Assembly (NCBI GenBank): GCA_934168005.1
Contig: CAKPMN010000001.1
Span: 1 to 64,000 of the forward strand
Length of the DNA: 64,000 bases
From: an uncultured Bacilli bacterium
Lineage (GTDB): Bacteria; Bacillota_I; Bacilli_A; RF39; UBA660
Direction: 5' to 3'
Position 1 is the first letter of the stretch. The number at the start of each line of letters is the position of its first letter. Positions 42,970-53,425 of the stretch are shown here, one piece after another. The translations under genes and the position numbers were made by a program. The notes under the pieces are model-generated. The model saw only the letters and a list, made by a program, of their open reading frames with translations, ran no database searches and was not told the DNA's origin.

Positions 42970-43464
42970 ATGGCCAATCAAAAGATTATTGAAGGAAAAG
43001 CTTCTGTAGTTGAAGAAATTAAAGCAAAAGTTGAAAATTCATCATCTGTTGTATTCTTTGAATATAGAGGATTAACTGTTTCTGAAACTGATAAATTAAG
43101 AAAAATCTTAAGAGAATCTGGATCAGAATTTAAGGTTTATAAAAACACATTAGCTGCTCGTGCTTTAGATATGTTAAATATCGATATTAAAGACGAACTT
43201 AATGGACCTAAAGCTATTGCTTTTGGTACTGATCAAATAGCACCAATTAAGGCTTTAGCAGATTTCGCAAAAGATCACAAACTTTTAGAAATGAAAGTTG
43301 GTATCGTAGATGGAAAAGTAGCAGGAATCGATGAATTAAATGAACTTGCTAAAATACCATCAAGAGAAGGTTTACTTTCTATGTTTGCTTCAGGTTTAAT
43401 GCAACATGTAAGAGACTTCTCAATATGCTTAGATTTACATAGTAAAAATTTAGAAGAAAAATAA
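42970..43464 (+). CDS. rplJ: 50S ribosomal protein L10
   Basis: 164 residues. SSVVFFEYRGLTVSETDKLRK, the YKNTLAARAL strand and IPSREGLLSMFASGL are typical; the C-terminal helix that binds L7/L12 dimers follows. Start has cggaggtg upstream. Regulated by the leader described above. Confidence 0.97.
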   Translation: MANQKIIEGKASVVEEIKAKVENSSSVVFFEYRGLTVSETDKLRKILRESGSEFKVYKNTLAARALDMLNIDIKDELNGPKAIAFGTDQIAPIKALADFAKDHKLLEMKVGIVDGKVAGIDELNELAKIPSREGLLSMFASGLMQHVRDFSICLDLHSKNLEEK

Positions 43465-43483
43465 AAGAAGGAGGAAAATTATT

Positions 43484-43849
43484 ATGGCAAAATTAAGTGC
43501 AAAAGAAATTATTGATTCTTTAAAAGAAATGACATTATTAGAAATTAAAGAAGTTGTAGATTTAATGAAGGAGGAATTTGGTGTTGATCCATCTGCTGTT
43601 GCTGTTGCTGCTGCTCCAGCTGCTGCTGTTGAAGAAGGACCAAGCTCATTTAACGTTGTTTTAGCATCAGCTGGTGCTAACAAAATAGCAGTTATCAAAT
43701 TAGTACGTGATATTACTGGTTTAGGATTAAAAGAAGCAAAAGATATAGCTGATAACGGTGGAGTTGTTAAAGAAAAAGCTAATAAAGAAGAAGCTGAAGC
43801 TTTAAAAGCTCAATTCGAAGAAGCTGGCGCTACTGTAGAATTACAATAA
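43484..43849 (+). CDS. rplL: 50S ribosomal protein L7/L12
   Basis: 121 residues. N-terminal dimerisation helix, an alanine/valine-rich hinge (about 40-52) and the factor-binding C-terminal domain (NKIAVIKLVRDITGLGLKEAKD). Start preceded by aaggagg. The codons are more GCT/GTT biased than in neighbouring non-ribosomal genes, as expected for a highly expressed protein. Confidence 0.98.
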   Translation: MAKLSAKEIIDSLKEMTLLEIKEVVDLMKEEFGVDPSAVAVAAAPAAAVEEGPSSFNVVLASAGANKIAVIKLVRDITGLGLKEAKDIADNGGVVKEKANKEEAEALKAQFEEAGATVELQ

Positions 43850-43868
43850 TTAATAAACTAACTTTTGT

Positions 43869-43893
43869 GCTCGTGTAATTACACGAGCCTTTA
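43869..43893 (+). terminator. Hairpin after rplL
   Basis: A perfect 8-bp stem (GCTCGTGT / ACACGAGC) with AATT loop, followed only by CTTTAGT, so it is probably a partial terminator between rplL and the rpoBC part. Confidence 0.65.
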
Positions 43894-43916
43894 GTCGTTT
43901 ATATAGAAGGAGTTTT

Positions 43917-44492
43917 ATGTCACACTATTTTACAAATGATAAAGTTAGAAGTGATGTTAGAAAACATTTGGTAAATATAAATGATATTCCTTTTAGTTTT
44001 TATACAGATAATGGCATGTTTTCTAAAAAAGGTTTAGATTTTGGAACAAGAACACTTTTATCTAGTCTAAAAGATATAAAAGGTGATGTATTAGATTTTG
44101 GATGCGGATATGGTCCAATTGGAATATATGTAAGAAAAGTATTTGATGCAAATGTTGATATGGTTGATATTAATGATAATGCCTTAAAATTAGCTAGCGA
44201 GAATGCATTACTTAATGATACTCATGTCAATACATTTAAGAGTGATATTTACTCAAATGTTACTAAAAAATATGACTATATTATTTCTAATCCACCTATA
44301 AGAGTTGGTAAAGAAGTATTATATAAAATATTATTTGATGCTTATGATCATTTAAAAGATAACGGGAAACTTTTTATAGTAATAAATAAAAATCAAGGTG
44401 CTCAATCTACAATGAAAGATTTAAGCAAAAAATATGATGTCGAACTTGTATGTAAAAATAAAGGATTTTTTGTAATAGTTGCTAAAAAATAA
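43917..44492 (+). CDS. RsmC-like class I SAM methyltransferase (YbxB)
   Basis: 191 residues. The SAM site is VLDFGCGYGPIGIYV, and the catalytic-type motif SNPPIRVGK is that of small rRNA guanine-N2 methyltransferases (RsmC/RlmG type). It lies between rplL and rpoB exactly as ybxB does in Bacillus. rRNA is the probable substrate; the position is not known. Confidence 0.9.
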   Translation: MSHYFTNDKVRSDVRKHLVNINDIPFSFYTDNGMFSKKGLDFGTRTLLSSLKDIKGDVLDFGCGYGPIGIYVRKVFDANVDMVDINDNALKLASENALLNDTHVNTFKSDIYSNVTKKYDYIISNPPIRVGKEVLYKILFDAYDHLKDNGKLFIVINKNQGAQSTMKDLSKKYDVELVCKNKGFFVIVAKK

Positions 44493-44521
44493 TTGACTTA
44501 TTTACAGAAATACTTTAAAAT
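44493..44521 (+). promoter_or_regulatory. Promoter of rpoBC
   Basis: TTGACT (44493-44498), 17-base spacer, TAAAAT (44516-44521), giving a ~65-base leader. Confidence 0.55.
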
Positions 44522-44591
44522 TATATATTGGTGGCATGTACTTATTAAGTTAAGTAATTGATCTAAAAATATAGTATATAGGGGTGAAACA

Positions 44592-47500
44592 GTGGCTTAT
44601 ACAGTAAAAAAATTTGGAGATCATCGTGAGAGAAGAAGTTATGCAAAAACTAAAAATGCAATTGAATTGAAAGATTTACTTGAAATTCAAAAAAAATCAT
44701 ATGATTGGTTTATCAATGAAGGAATTAAAGAAGTATTTGAAGATATTTTTCCAGTAGAGAGTTTTACTGGAAATTTGGCGCTTGAATTCGGAGATTATTC
44801 ATTTGAAAGCCCAAGATATTCAATTAAAGGATGCAAAGAGCGTTATGCTACATATGCTGCACCTTTGAAAGTTGAAGCTCGTCTATTTAATCATGAAACA
44901 GGCGAAGTAAAAGAACAAGAAATTTACCTTGGAGATATGCCATTAATGACAGAATCTGGAACATTTATTATAAATGGTGCAGAACGTGTTATTGTATCTC
45001 AACTTGTTCGTTCTCCTTCTGTTTATTTTGCAAATGAAATGGACAAGAATGGACGTATTAGTGTTACGTCACAAATTATACCAACTCGTGGTACTTGGTT
45101 AGAGTATGAAGCTGATGCTAGAAATGTACTTTATGTTCGTATTGATCGTACAAGGAAAGTACCTTTAACAACATTACTTCGTGCAGTTGGTTTATCAAAT
45201 GATGAGGATATTTATGGCTTATTTGGAGAAAATGAATATCTAGAAAATACTATCAGTAAAGATACAAATAAAAATACTGATGAATCATTACTTGATATTC
45301 ATGCTAAATTAAGACCAGGTGAACCATCTACTATCGATAGTGCTAAGAACCAATTAATCGCAAGATTCTTTGATTCATTCCGCTATGATTTGGCACGTGT
45401 TGGTCGTTACAAATTCAATAAAAAATTATTTGTAGCAGACCGTTTGCTTGGACTTAAAATAGCTGAAGATATTAAATGTGATGACTTTGAATTACATAAA
45501 GGTGATGTAATTACTAAAGAAATCTTAGAAAAATTAAAACCTATTTTAATGAACGGATATGGTATTAAGGAAGTAACTATTAATGAAGATTTAGATACTT
45601 ATAACAAAGTTCAAATCATTAATGTTTATTCTCCTAAAAATTCAGAAAAAGTAGTTAAGATTATTGGTAATGATCCTAGCATAGATATTAAACGTTTAAC
45701 TATATCTGATATTTATGCAGCTACATCTTACTACTTAAACTTACTTGAAGGAATTGGTTCATTTGATGAAATTGATCACTTATCAAATAGACGTGTTAAA
45801 CAAGTAGGTGAATTATTACAAAACCAATTTAGAATTGGTATTAGTCGTATTGAACGTGTTATACGTGATCGTATGTCTACTCAAGAGATAGCTGAAGTTA
45901 CACCAAAGACTTTAATTAATATTAGACCTTTAACAGCTTCTATTAAAGAATTCTTTGGATCAAGTCAATTATCTCAATTCATGGATCAAACAAACCCTGT
46001 TGCAGAACTTACAAATAAACGTAGACTTTCTGCTTTAGGACCTGGTGGACTTTCTCGTGATCGTGCTGGTATGGACGTACGTGATGTTAATCCATCACAC
46101 TATGGAAGACTTTGTCCAGTTGAATCACCAGAAGGACCAAATATCGGTTTGATTACTTCTTTAGCAAGTTACGCTAAAATAAATGAATATGGATTTATTA
46201 TGACTCCATATCGTAAAGTAGAAAATGCTCATTTAACAGATGAAGTAGTTTATATGACAGCTGATGAAGAAATGGATTATTATATTTCAGAAGCAACTGT
46301 TGAATTAGATGAAAATGATAATATTATTCAAGAACGTGTACCTGTTCGTTATAAAACTGATAATATCATCGTAAAACCATCACAAGTAGATTATATAGAT
46401 GTTTCACCACAACAAGTTGTATCTATTACTACTCAAGGTATTCCATTCCTTGAACATGATGATGGTAAACGTACACTTATGGGTGCAAACATGCAACGTC
46501 AAGCAATCCCACTTTTAAAAACAGAAGCTCCTATTGTTGGAACAGGTGTAGAAGCAATAGCTGCAAGAGATTCTGGTGTTGTTGTTATAGCAAAAGCTGA
46601 TGGTGTTGTTGACTATGTTGACGCTAATAAGATTATTGTTAAGACAAAAGGTGGTAATGATACTTACTACTTAAATGGATTTGAAAGAAGTAATAATGGT
46701 ACTTGCTATCATCAAGTTCCTATTGTTAGAAAAGGCGATAAAATAACTAAAGATGAAGTTATAGCAGATGGACCTTCTACTGATAAAGGTGAATTAGCAT
46801 TAGGTCGTAACGTTAAAGTAGCATTCATGAACTTTAATGGTTATAACTATGAAGATGCGGTTATCTTAAACGAAAAATTAGTTAAAGATGATGTTTATAC
46901 ATCAATTCATATTGAAGTATATGAAATTGAATGTCGCGATACTAAGTTAGGACCAGAAGAATTTACTCGTGATATTCCAAATATTAGTGAAGAAGCTAGA
47001 CGTAATTTGGATGAAAATGGTATTATTCGTATTGGTACAGAAGTAAAAGATGATGACATTTTAGTAGGTAAAGTTACTCCAAAAGGAATGGCTGAACTTA
47101 CTTCAGAAGAAAAATTATTACATGCAATCTTTGGTGAAAAGACAAGGGAAGTTCGTGATACATCACTTCGTGTTCCACATGGTGGAGAAGGTATTGTACA
47201 TGATGTTAAGATATTCACTAAAGAAGATTCTGATGAACTTGGAGCTGGTGTTTCTAAGATCATCCGTGTATATATAGCACAAAAACGTAAAATCCAAGTT
47301 GGTGACAAAATGGCTGGACGTCATGGTAACAAGGGTGTTATTTCACTTATCTTACCAGAAGAGGATATGCCATATTTACCAAATGGTGAACCAGTTGATA
47401 TTTTACTTAACCCACTAGGCGTTCCATCTCGTATGAACTTAGGACAAATCCTAGAAATGCATTTAGGATATGCAGCTAATGAACTTGGGATTCATGTTGC

Positions 47501-48191
47501 TACTCCAGTATTTGATGGTGCAACTCGTGAAGAGATAGTAGATGCTTTAAAAGAAGCTGGTTTAGATGAAGACGGAAAAACTGAATTATATGATGGTAGA
47601 ACTGGTGAAAAGTTCGATAACAGAATTTCTGTTGGTGTAATGTACATGATTAAACTTCACCACATGGTTGATGATAAACTTCATGCACGTTCTACAGGAC
47701 CTTATTCACTTGTTACACAACAACCTCTTGGTGGTAAGGCTCAATTTGGTGGTCAAAGATTTGGAGAAATGGAAGTTTGGGCACTTTATGCTTATGGTGC
47801 TGCTCATGTTCTACAAGAAATGATGACTGTCAAATCAGATGATGTTGTTGGCCGTGTTAAAGTTTATGAAGCACTTGTAAAAGGAGATCCAATTCCTAAG
47901 TCTAGTGTTCCAGAAAGCTTTAGAGTATTAATTAAGGAATTCCAAGCTTTAGGTCTAGATATTACTGTATTAAATGAAAATGGTGAATATGTAGATGTTA
48001 AAGAATTAGAAAAAGATGAAGAAGATAGTTTCTTATCAACAGATGAATTCGAGGATGCAACTGACTTACCAGAACCTGATACAACTGATATTGAAGATGT
48101 TGATGATGAAGAAGATGAAGAAGTTGACTTCGATGATTTAGAACCAGATGAAAAAGATTTAGAAAATGTTTTCGGGGAAGGGGATGAATAG
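44592..48191 (+). CDS. rpoB: DNA-directed RNA polymerase beta subunit
   Basis: 1199 residues. Start GTG 44592 with ggggtga upstream. Full set of conserved regions, including the rifampicin region FFGSSQLSQFMDQTNPVAELTNKRRLSALGPGG and the catalytic-face QRFGEMEVWALYAYGA. The rifampicin-site residues look wild-type (susceptible pattern). The C-terminal ~45 residues are a strongly acidic tail, as in Bacillus. Ends 2 bases before rpoC. Confidence 0.98.
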   Translation: MAYTVKKFGDHRERRSYAKTKNAIELKDLLEIQKKSYDWFINEGIKEVFEDIFPVESFTGNLALEFGDYSFESPRYSIKGCKERYATYAAPLKVEARLFNHETGEVKEQEIYLGDMPLMTESGTFIINGAERVIVSQLVRSPSVYFANEMDKNGRISVTSQIIPTRGTWLEYEADARNVLYVRIDRTRKVPLTTLLRAVGLSNDEDIYGLFGENEYLENTISKDTNKNTDESLLDIHAKLRPGEPSTIDSAKNQLIARFFDSFRYDLARVGRYKFNKKLFVADRLLGLKIAEDIKCDDFELHKGDVITKEILEKLKPILMNGYGIKEVTINEDLDTYNKVQIINVYSPKNSEKVVKIIGNDPSIDIKRLTISDIYAATSYYLNLLEGIGSFDEIDHLSNRRVKQVGELLQNQFRIGISRIERVIRDRMSTQEIAEVTPKTLINIRPLTASIKEFFGSSQLSQFMDQTNPVAELTNKRRLSALGPGGLSRDRAGMDVRDVNPSHYGRLCPVESPEGPNIGLITSLASYAKINEYGFIMTPYRKVENAHLTDEVVYMTADEEMDYYISEATVELDENDNIIQERVPVRYKTDNIIVKPSQVDYIDVSPQQVVSITTQGIPFLEHDDGKRTLMGANMQRQAIPLLKTEAPIVGTGVEAIAARDSGVVVIAKADGVVDYVDANKIIVKTKGGNDTYYLNGFERSNNGTCYHQVPIVRKGDKITKDEVIADGPSTDKGELALGRNVKVAFMNFNGYNYEDAVILNEKLVKDDVYTSIHIEVYEIECRDTKLGPEEFTRDIPNISEEARRNLDENGIIRIGTEVKDDDILVGKVTPKGMAELTSEEKLLHAIFGEKTREVRDTSLRVPHGGEGIVHDVKIFTKEDSDELGAGVSKIIRVYIAQKRKIQVGDKMAGRHGNKGVISLILPEEDMPYLPNGEPVDILLNPLGVPSRMNLGQILEMHLGYAANELGIHVATPVFDGATREEIVDALKEAGLDEDGKTELYDGRTGEKFDNRISVGVMYMIKLHHMVDDKLHARSTGPYSLVTQQPLGGKAQFGGQRFGEMEVWALYAYGAAHVLQEMMTVKSDDVVGRVKVYEALVKGDPIPKSSVPESFRVLIKEFQALGLDITVLNENGEYVDVKELEKDEEDSFLSTDEFEDATDLPEPDTTDIEDVDDEEDEEVDFDDLEPDEKDLENVFGEGDE

Positions 48192-48193
48192 GA

Positions 48194-51100
48194 ATGGACG
48201 TAAATAGTTTTGAAGGCTTAAGAATTGCTATAGCTTCTCCTGAGAAAATTCGTGAATGGTCTCATGGTGAAGTTAAAAAGGCAGAAACTATTAACTATCG
48301 TACCTTAAAGCCTGAAAGAGATGGTTTGTTCTGTGAAAAAATCTTTGGACCTACAAAGGACTTTGAATGTTCTTGTGGTAAGTACAAAAGATTAAGATAT
48401 AAAAATATTGTATGTGATAGATGTGGTGTTGAAGTTACTCGTTCTAAAGTACGTCGTGAACGTATGGGACACATTGAGCTTGCAACACCAGTGTCTCACA
48501 TTTGGTTCTTTAAAGGTGTTCCATCACGTATGGGATTAGTACTTGATATGTCTCCAAGAGATTTGGAAGAAGTATTATACTTTGTATCTTATGTAGTATT
48601 AGATCCAGGTGCTGCTCCTTTAGAGAAAAAACAAACTATTTCAGATAAAGAATATCGTGCATACTATGAAAAGTATGGAAATACTTTCCGTGTAGGTATG
48701 GGTGCTGAAGCTATTAAAGAGCTTCTTGAACAAGTTGATATTGAAAAAGAATTAGAAGAAATAAAAAAAGAGATTGATTCAATTAAAGATTCTTCTAGTC
48801 AAAGAAGAGTTCGTTTAATTAAACGTTTAGAAGTATTAGATGCTTTCCATGAATCTGGGAATAAACCAGAATGGATGATTATGACAGTATTACCTGTTAT
48901 ACCTCCAGAACTTCGTCCTATGATTCAACTTGATGGTGGAAGATTTGCTACTTCTGACTTAAATGATTTATATAGACGTGTTATTAACCGTAATAATCGT
49001 TTAAAAAAATTAATGGATTTAGGTGCTCCTTCAATCATTATTCAAAATGAAAAACGTATGCTACAAGAAGCCGTTGACGCTTTATTTGATAATGGTAGAA
49101 GAGGTCGTAATATAACTGGTGCTGGTAATAGGCCACTTAAGAGTTTATCTAGTATGTTAAAAGGTAAACAAGGACGTTTCCGTCAAAACTTACTTGGAAA
49201 ACGTGTTGACTATTCTGGACGTAGTGTTATTGTTGTTGGACCATCACTTAAAATGTATGAATGTGGTATTCCAAAAGAAATGGCACTTGAATTATTTAAA
49301 CCACATGTTATAAATGGTTTAGTTTCCAAAGATATTGCTTCAAATATTAAAGCAGCTAAACGTATGATTGAAAATCAAGATGAACGTGTTTGGGATATAG
49401 TAGAAGAAAAAATAAAAGAACATCCAGTTATGTTAAACCGTGCTCCTACACTTCATAGACTTGGTATTCAAGCTTTTGAACCTAAGTTAATAGATGGACG
49501 TGCTATTAGACTACATCCACTTGTATGTGCGGCATTTAATGCAGACTTCGATGGAGACCAAATGGCAGTACACGTTCCAATTAGTGAAGAAGCTAAAACA
49601 GAAGCAAGATTATTAATGTTAGGTGCTAATAACATCTTAAAACCTTCTGATGGTAAACCAATCGTTACTCCAGGACAAGATATGGTTTTAGGTAACTATT
49701 ATATTACTATTGAAAAAGCTAATCTTCCTGGTGAAGGTAGGGTATTTAAAGACCCAGATGAATGTTTAATGGCTTATGAGAGAAGAGAAATAACATTACA
49801 TACTAGAATTGCTCTTCCAGTTCGTTCATTTAAACATAAATTATTCCCTGATAACTATATGAATAAATATTTAGTTACAACTCCAGGTAAATTACTTTTC
49901 AATGAAATTTTCCCTGACACATTCCAATATATCAATGATTCATCAAAGGAAAATGCTGAAGGTATGACACCAAGTATTTATTTCTTGGAACCTGGTACTA
50001 ATATAAAAGAAGCTATTAAAGATATGCCTTTAGTTGCACCTTTTGCTAAAAAGACATTAACTAATTTAATTGCTCAAATTTATAAACGTTATCAAACTAC
50101 TGAAACTTCTATAATGCTTGATAAGTTAAAAGACTTAGGATTTAAATATTCTACATTATCTGGTATTTCATTTGGTATTGGAGATATTATTCCATCTAAG
50201 ACAAAACCTCAAGTATTAAAAGAAGCTCAAGATATGGTAGATCAAATAAATAAACAATTCCGTCGTGGTTTAATTACTGATCGTGAACGTTATGAAAAAG
50301 TAGTTGCTACATGGAATAAAGCAAAAGATACAATAGCTAGCGAACTTTCTGATATTATTAAAAATAATAAAGATAACTCATTATCTATTATGATTGATTC
50401 AGGAGCTCGTGGTAACGTATCAAACTACAACCAAATGGCTGGTATGCGTGGACTTATGATGAAACCAACTGGTGAAGCTGTTGAAATTCCAATTGTATCT
50501 TCATTTAGTGAAGGTGCATCAGTTTCTGAATTCTTCTTAGCTACACATGGTGCTCGTAAAGGTAACGTTGATACAGCGCTTAAAACTGCCGATGCTGGAT
50601 ACTTAACAAGAAGACTTGTTGATGTTGCTCAAGATATAGTAGTATCTGAAGATGATTGTCATACAGATGCTGGTGTAGTTGTTGAAGCATTCTTAAATCC
50701 AGATGGTACTGAAATTGAATCATTACGTGCAAGAATTGTTGGTAGATTTACAAGTAAAAAGGTAATTAACCCTGAAACTAAAGAAGTGATTGCTGATCGT
50801 GATACTTACATTACTGAACAATTAGCTGATAAGATTATAGCTGCTGGTATTACAAAAGTAGCAATTCGTACAGTTCTAACTTGTAAGAGTAAACATGGTG
50901 TTTGTGTTAAATGTTATGGCCGTAACTTAGCTACTGGTTCTTTAGTTGAAACTGGTGAAGCTGTTGGTATTATGGCTGCGCAATCAATTGGTGAACCTGG
51001 TACTCAGTTAACCATGAGAACAATCAACTCTGGTGGTGTTGCTGGAGACGATATTACTCAAGGTTTACCTCGTGTTCAAGAGTTATTTGAAGCTCGTAAT

Positions 51101-51826
51101 CCAAAAGGAAAAGCAACTATTTCTGAAATCAATGGTGAAGTTGTTAACATTGAAGAAGAAAATGGTAAACTAATAATTAGTGTTAAGAATGATGTTGAAG
51201 TTAAACAACATACTTCTAATTATGGTTCTAAACCAGCTGTTAAAGTTGGTGATATGGTTAAAGCAGGTGATCGTTTAACTCACGGTGCTATTAATCCAAA
51301 AGAATTGTTGACTGTAACAGATCCTATAACTGTTCAACAATATATATTAGTTGAAATACAAAAAGTTTACTCATCTCAAGGTGTTGATATTAGTGATAAA
51401 CACGTTGAAGTTATGGCTAAACGTATGATTTCTAAAATTAAAATTGTTAATTCAGGTGATACTTATTTCTTACCTGGAACAATGGTAAATATTAATGACT
51501 TTACTGAAATTAACAAGAACTTAATTCTTGAAGGAAAAGTTCCAGCTACTGGTAGACCAGTATTACTTGGTATTACTAAGGCAAGTCTTGAAACTGATTC
51601 ATTCTTATCAGCTGCATCATTCCAAGAAACTACAAGAATTTTAACTGATGCTGCTATACATGGTAAGGTTGATCATTTAAATGGTCTAAAGGAAAATGTT
51701 ATCATTGGTAAGTTAATACCAGCTGGTACTGGTGCTAAAAAGTATTACAAATCTAGTTATACATTAGAAAATGATACTTCATTAGATGAACCTTTAGATG
51801 TATTAGAAAAAGAATTAATGGATTAG
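48194..51826 (+). CDS. rpoC: DNA-directed RNA polymerase beta' subunit
   Basis: 1210 residues, the Firmicutes length without the large insertion of proteobacteria. The N-terminal zinc ribbon (CSCGKYK...CDRCG), the active-site NADFDGDQMAVH, and the second zinc site (CKSKHGVCVKCYG) are present. No frameshift or intein was seen. Its stop codon lies in the terminator stem. Confidence 0.98.
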   Translation: MDVNSFEGLRIAIASPEKIREWSHGEVKKAETINYRTLKPERDGLFCEKIFGPTKDFECSCGKYKRLRYKNIVCDRCGVEVTRSKVRRERMGHIELATPVSHIWFFKGVPSRMGLVLDMSPRDLEEVLYFVSYVVLDPGAAPLEKKQTISDKEYRAYYEKYGNTFRVGMGAEAIKELLEQVDIEKELEEIKKEIDSIKDSSSQRRVRLIKRLEVLDAFHESGNKPEWMIMTVLPVIPPELRPMIQLDGGRFATSDLNDLYRRVINRNNRLKKLMDLGAPSIIIQNEKRMLQEAVDALFDNGRRGRNITGAGNRPLKSLSSMLKGKQGRFRQNLLGKRVDYSGRSVIVVGPSLKMYECGIPKEMALELFKPHVINGLVSKDIASNIKAAKRMIENQDERVWDIVEEKIKEHPVMLNRAPTLHRLGIQAFEPKLIDGRAIRLHPLVCAAFNADFDGDQMAVHVPISEEAKTEARLLMLGANNILKPSDGKPIVTPGQDMVLGNYYITIEKANLPGEGRVFKDPDECLMAYERREITLHTRIALPVRSFKHKLFPDNYMNKYLVTTPGKLLFNEIFPDTFQYINDSSKENAEGMTPSIYFLEPGTNIKEAIKDMPLVAPFAKKTLTNLIAQIYKRYQTTETSIMLDKLKDLGFKYSTLSGISFGIGDIIPSKTKPQVLKEAQDMVDQINKQFRRGLITDRERYEKVVATWNKAKDTIASELSDIIKNNKDNSLSIMIDSGARGNVSNYNQMAGMRGLMMKPTGEAVEIPIVSSFSEGASVSEFFLATHGARKGNVDTALKTADAGYLTRRLVDVAQDIVVSEDDCHTDAGVVVEAFLNPDGTEIESLRARIVGRFTSKKVINPETKEVIADRDTYITEQLADKIIAAGITKVAIRTVLTCKSKHGVCVKCYGRNLATGSLVETGEAVGIMAAQSIGEPGTQLTMRTINSGGVAGDDITQGLPRVQELFEARNPKGKATISEINGEVVNIEEENGKLIISVKNDVEVKQHTSNYGSKPAVKVGDMVKAGDRLTHGAINPKELLTVTDPITVQQYILVEIQKVYSSQGVDISDKHVEVMAKRMISKIKIVNSGDTYFLPGTMVNINDFTEINKNLILEGKVPATGRPVLLGITKASLETDSFLSAASFQETTRILTDAAIHGKVDHLNGLKENVIIGKLIPAGTGAKKYYKSSYTLENDTSLDEPLDVLEKELMD

Positions 51827-51848
51827 GAAGTTTTTAACTTCCTTTTTT
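51826..51848 (+). terminator. Terminator after rpoC
   Basis: A 7-bp stem (GGAAGTT / AACTTCC) with a TTT loop and six T residues. An extended -10 element (TGA then TATAAT, 51873-51878) follows 25 bases later. Confidence 0.85.
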
Positions 51849-51893
51849 GTTTGCTTTTTTTTAATTACTTGATATAATTAAGATGGTGATAAT

Positions 51894-52649
51894 ATGGAAG
51901 ATGAAAACTTTTTTGATGAAAACATAGATAAAAAAGATTTAAATGGTAATAATAAAATTGTTAAAATAATTATTTTTATTATTATACTTGGTGTTTTACT
52001 ATTTGGATTTTATTTAACTTATTTAAAATTAAATGAAGAGAAAAAAGAAGAAGTAAAGGAAGAAGAAAAAGACGTTATTGTAGAAGGCATTTACACTGAA
52101 TGCTCTGATGAATGTGTTTATCATTTAAATTTAAGTGATGGGGTAAAAAATTTAAAATATGTTATAGAAAATGAGGTTTCTCATAAATTATATTTAGAAG
52201 ATAAACTTTTAATTGAATTAAATATGAGTTGTGGTGGTTTTGATTTACTTACTGTATTAGATGATATATTTATAATTAGTTATAATACTGAATGTAAATC
52301 TACAACAAATAATATTATTATATTTAATTCAAAAGGCGATATTTTAAAAAATTACAATTATGTTGATAATACATATAATATGTGGATAGAAAATACTGAA
52401 TATAAGGTTATTAATAATAGTATTGTATTTAACGCAACAAGACTTTATAAAGAACATACATTGCGTTTATCTAAGAATAAAGAAGTTAATCTATGTGAAA
52501 ATGATGAATTTAGTTTATATGGTATTAATAATACCACTCCATTAAGTGGGGTTTATACCATTGATTATTTAGGTAATAATAACTTTTCTGAACTAAAATT
52601 TAATTCAAATAAATTAGTTAGTGATGATGTTTTAACTTGTAAAGAATAA
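51894..52649 (+). CDS. Hypothetical anchored extracytoplasmic protein
   Basis: 251 residues, family not recognised. A short acidic cytosolic N-terminus (1-20), one membrane helix (about 22-44), a highly charged E/K linker (about 47-62), and a ~190-residue beta-rich domain with cysteines in pairs (ECSDEC, SCGG, ECKS, LCEN, LTCKE). It reads like a beta-propeller- or sandwich-type surface domain stabilised by disulfides. Single-gene unit with its own promoter element and terminator. Confidence 0.78.
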   Translation: MEDENFFDENIDKKDLNGNNKIVKIIIFIIILGVLLFGFYLTYLKLNEEKKEEVKEEEKDVIVEGIYTECSDECVYHLNLSDGVKNLKYVIENEVSHKLYLEDKLLIELNMSCGGFDLLTVLDDIFIISYNTECKSTTNNIIIFNSKGDILKNYNYVDNTYNMWIENTEYKVINNSIVFNATRLYKEHTLRLSKNKEVNLCENDEFSLYGINNTTPLSGVYTIDYLGNNNFSELKFNSNKLVSDDVLTCKE

Positions 52650-52668
52650 TTTTATTATTCTTTTTTTT
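52641..52668 (+). terminator. Terminator before the ABC transporter pair
   Basis: A 10-bp stem (AAAGAATAAT / ATTATTCTTT), TTT loop, then T residues to 52668. TGC-TATAAT (52673-52678), the next promoter's extended -10, follows directly. Confidence 0.85.
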
Positions 52669-52709
52669 GTGCTATAATTTCTTTATAGCAGTATGATAAA
52701 GGGGTATTT

Positions 52710-53425
52710 ATGTTAGAGATAGAAAATGTTAATAAAAGTTATTTAAAACAAGAAAATGTTTTAAAAAATATAAGTTTGAGTTTTGATAAAGGATTAGTTT
52801 GTATACTTGGACAATCTGGATCAGGTAAAACTACTTTACTTAATGTACTTGGTATGCTTGATAAGGCGGAAGGTAGTATTTATGTAGATGGACTTGATAT
52901 AAATAAATTAAAAGATAAAGAGTTAGATTACTATAGAAATACTTATGTAGGATTTATATTTCAAGATTTTAATTTAATAGAAGATTTTACAGTATATGAA
53001 AATATAGTTTTACCATTAAAATTACAAGGTAAAAAAATAGATAATGAATTAATAGATAATTATTTAAAAAGATTAGGAATATATGAATTAAGATATAGAA
53101 AGCCTAATGAATTATCAGGAGGGGAAAGGCAGAGAGTAGCGATACTTAGAGCAGTAGTAAAAGATCCAAAAATAATATTAGCTGATGAGGTAACAGCTAA
53201 TCTAGATAGTAAAACAGGATTAGAAGTAATGAACTTATTAAAAGAAATAAGTAAGGATAGATTAGTAATATTAGTAACACATAACAATGAATATGCCTCT
53301 AAATATGCGGATAGAATAATAAAAATAGAAGATGGATATGTAGATAATGATTTATTAAAGCATGAAGATAATACATATAAAACAGTTAAAAGTAAATTGC
53401 CTTTCTTATATGCTTTTAAATTAGG
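52710..53425 (+). repeat. Near-identical 716-base ATPase repeat, copy 1 (copy 2 at 55107-55822)
   Basis: Compared by eye, the two copies differ at about three positions in 716 bases (two changing an amino acid). Identity begins at the ATG and ends abruptly at AAATTAGG, where the permease parts start. The offset is exactly 2397 bases. This points to a very recent duplication or ongoing gene conversion. Confidence 0.9.

Noticed and set aside
42793..42970. Unknown riboswitch before rplJ
   Set aside because: The conserved sequence and the nested terminator fit the known L10 leader, so no new regulatory RNA is claimed.
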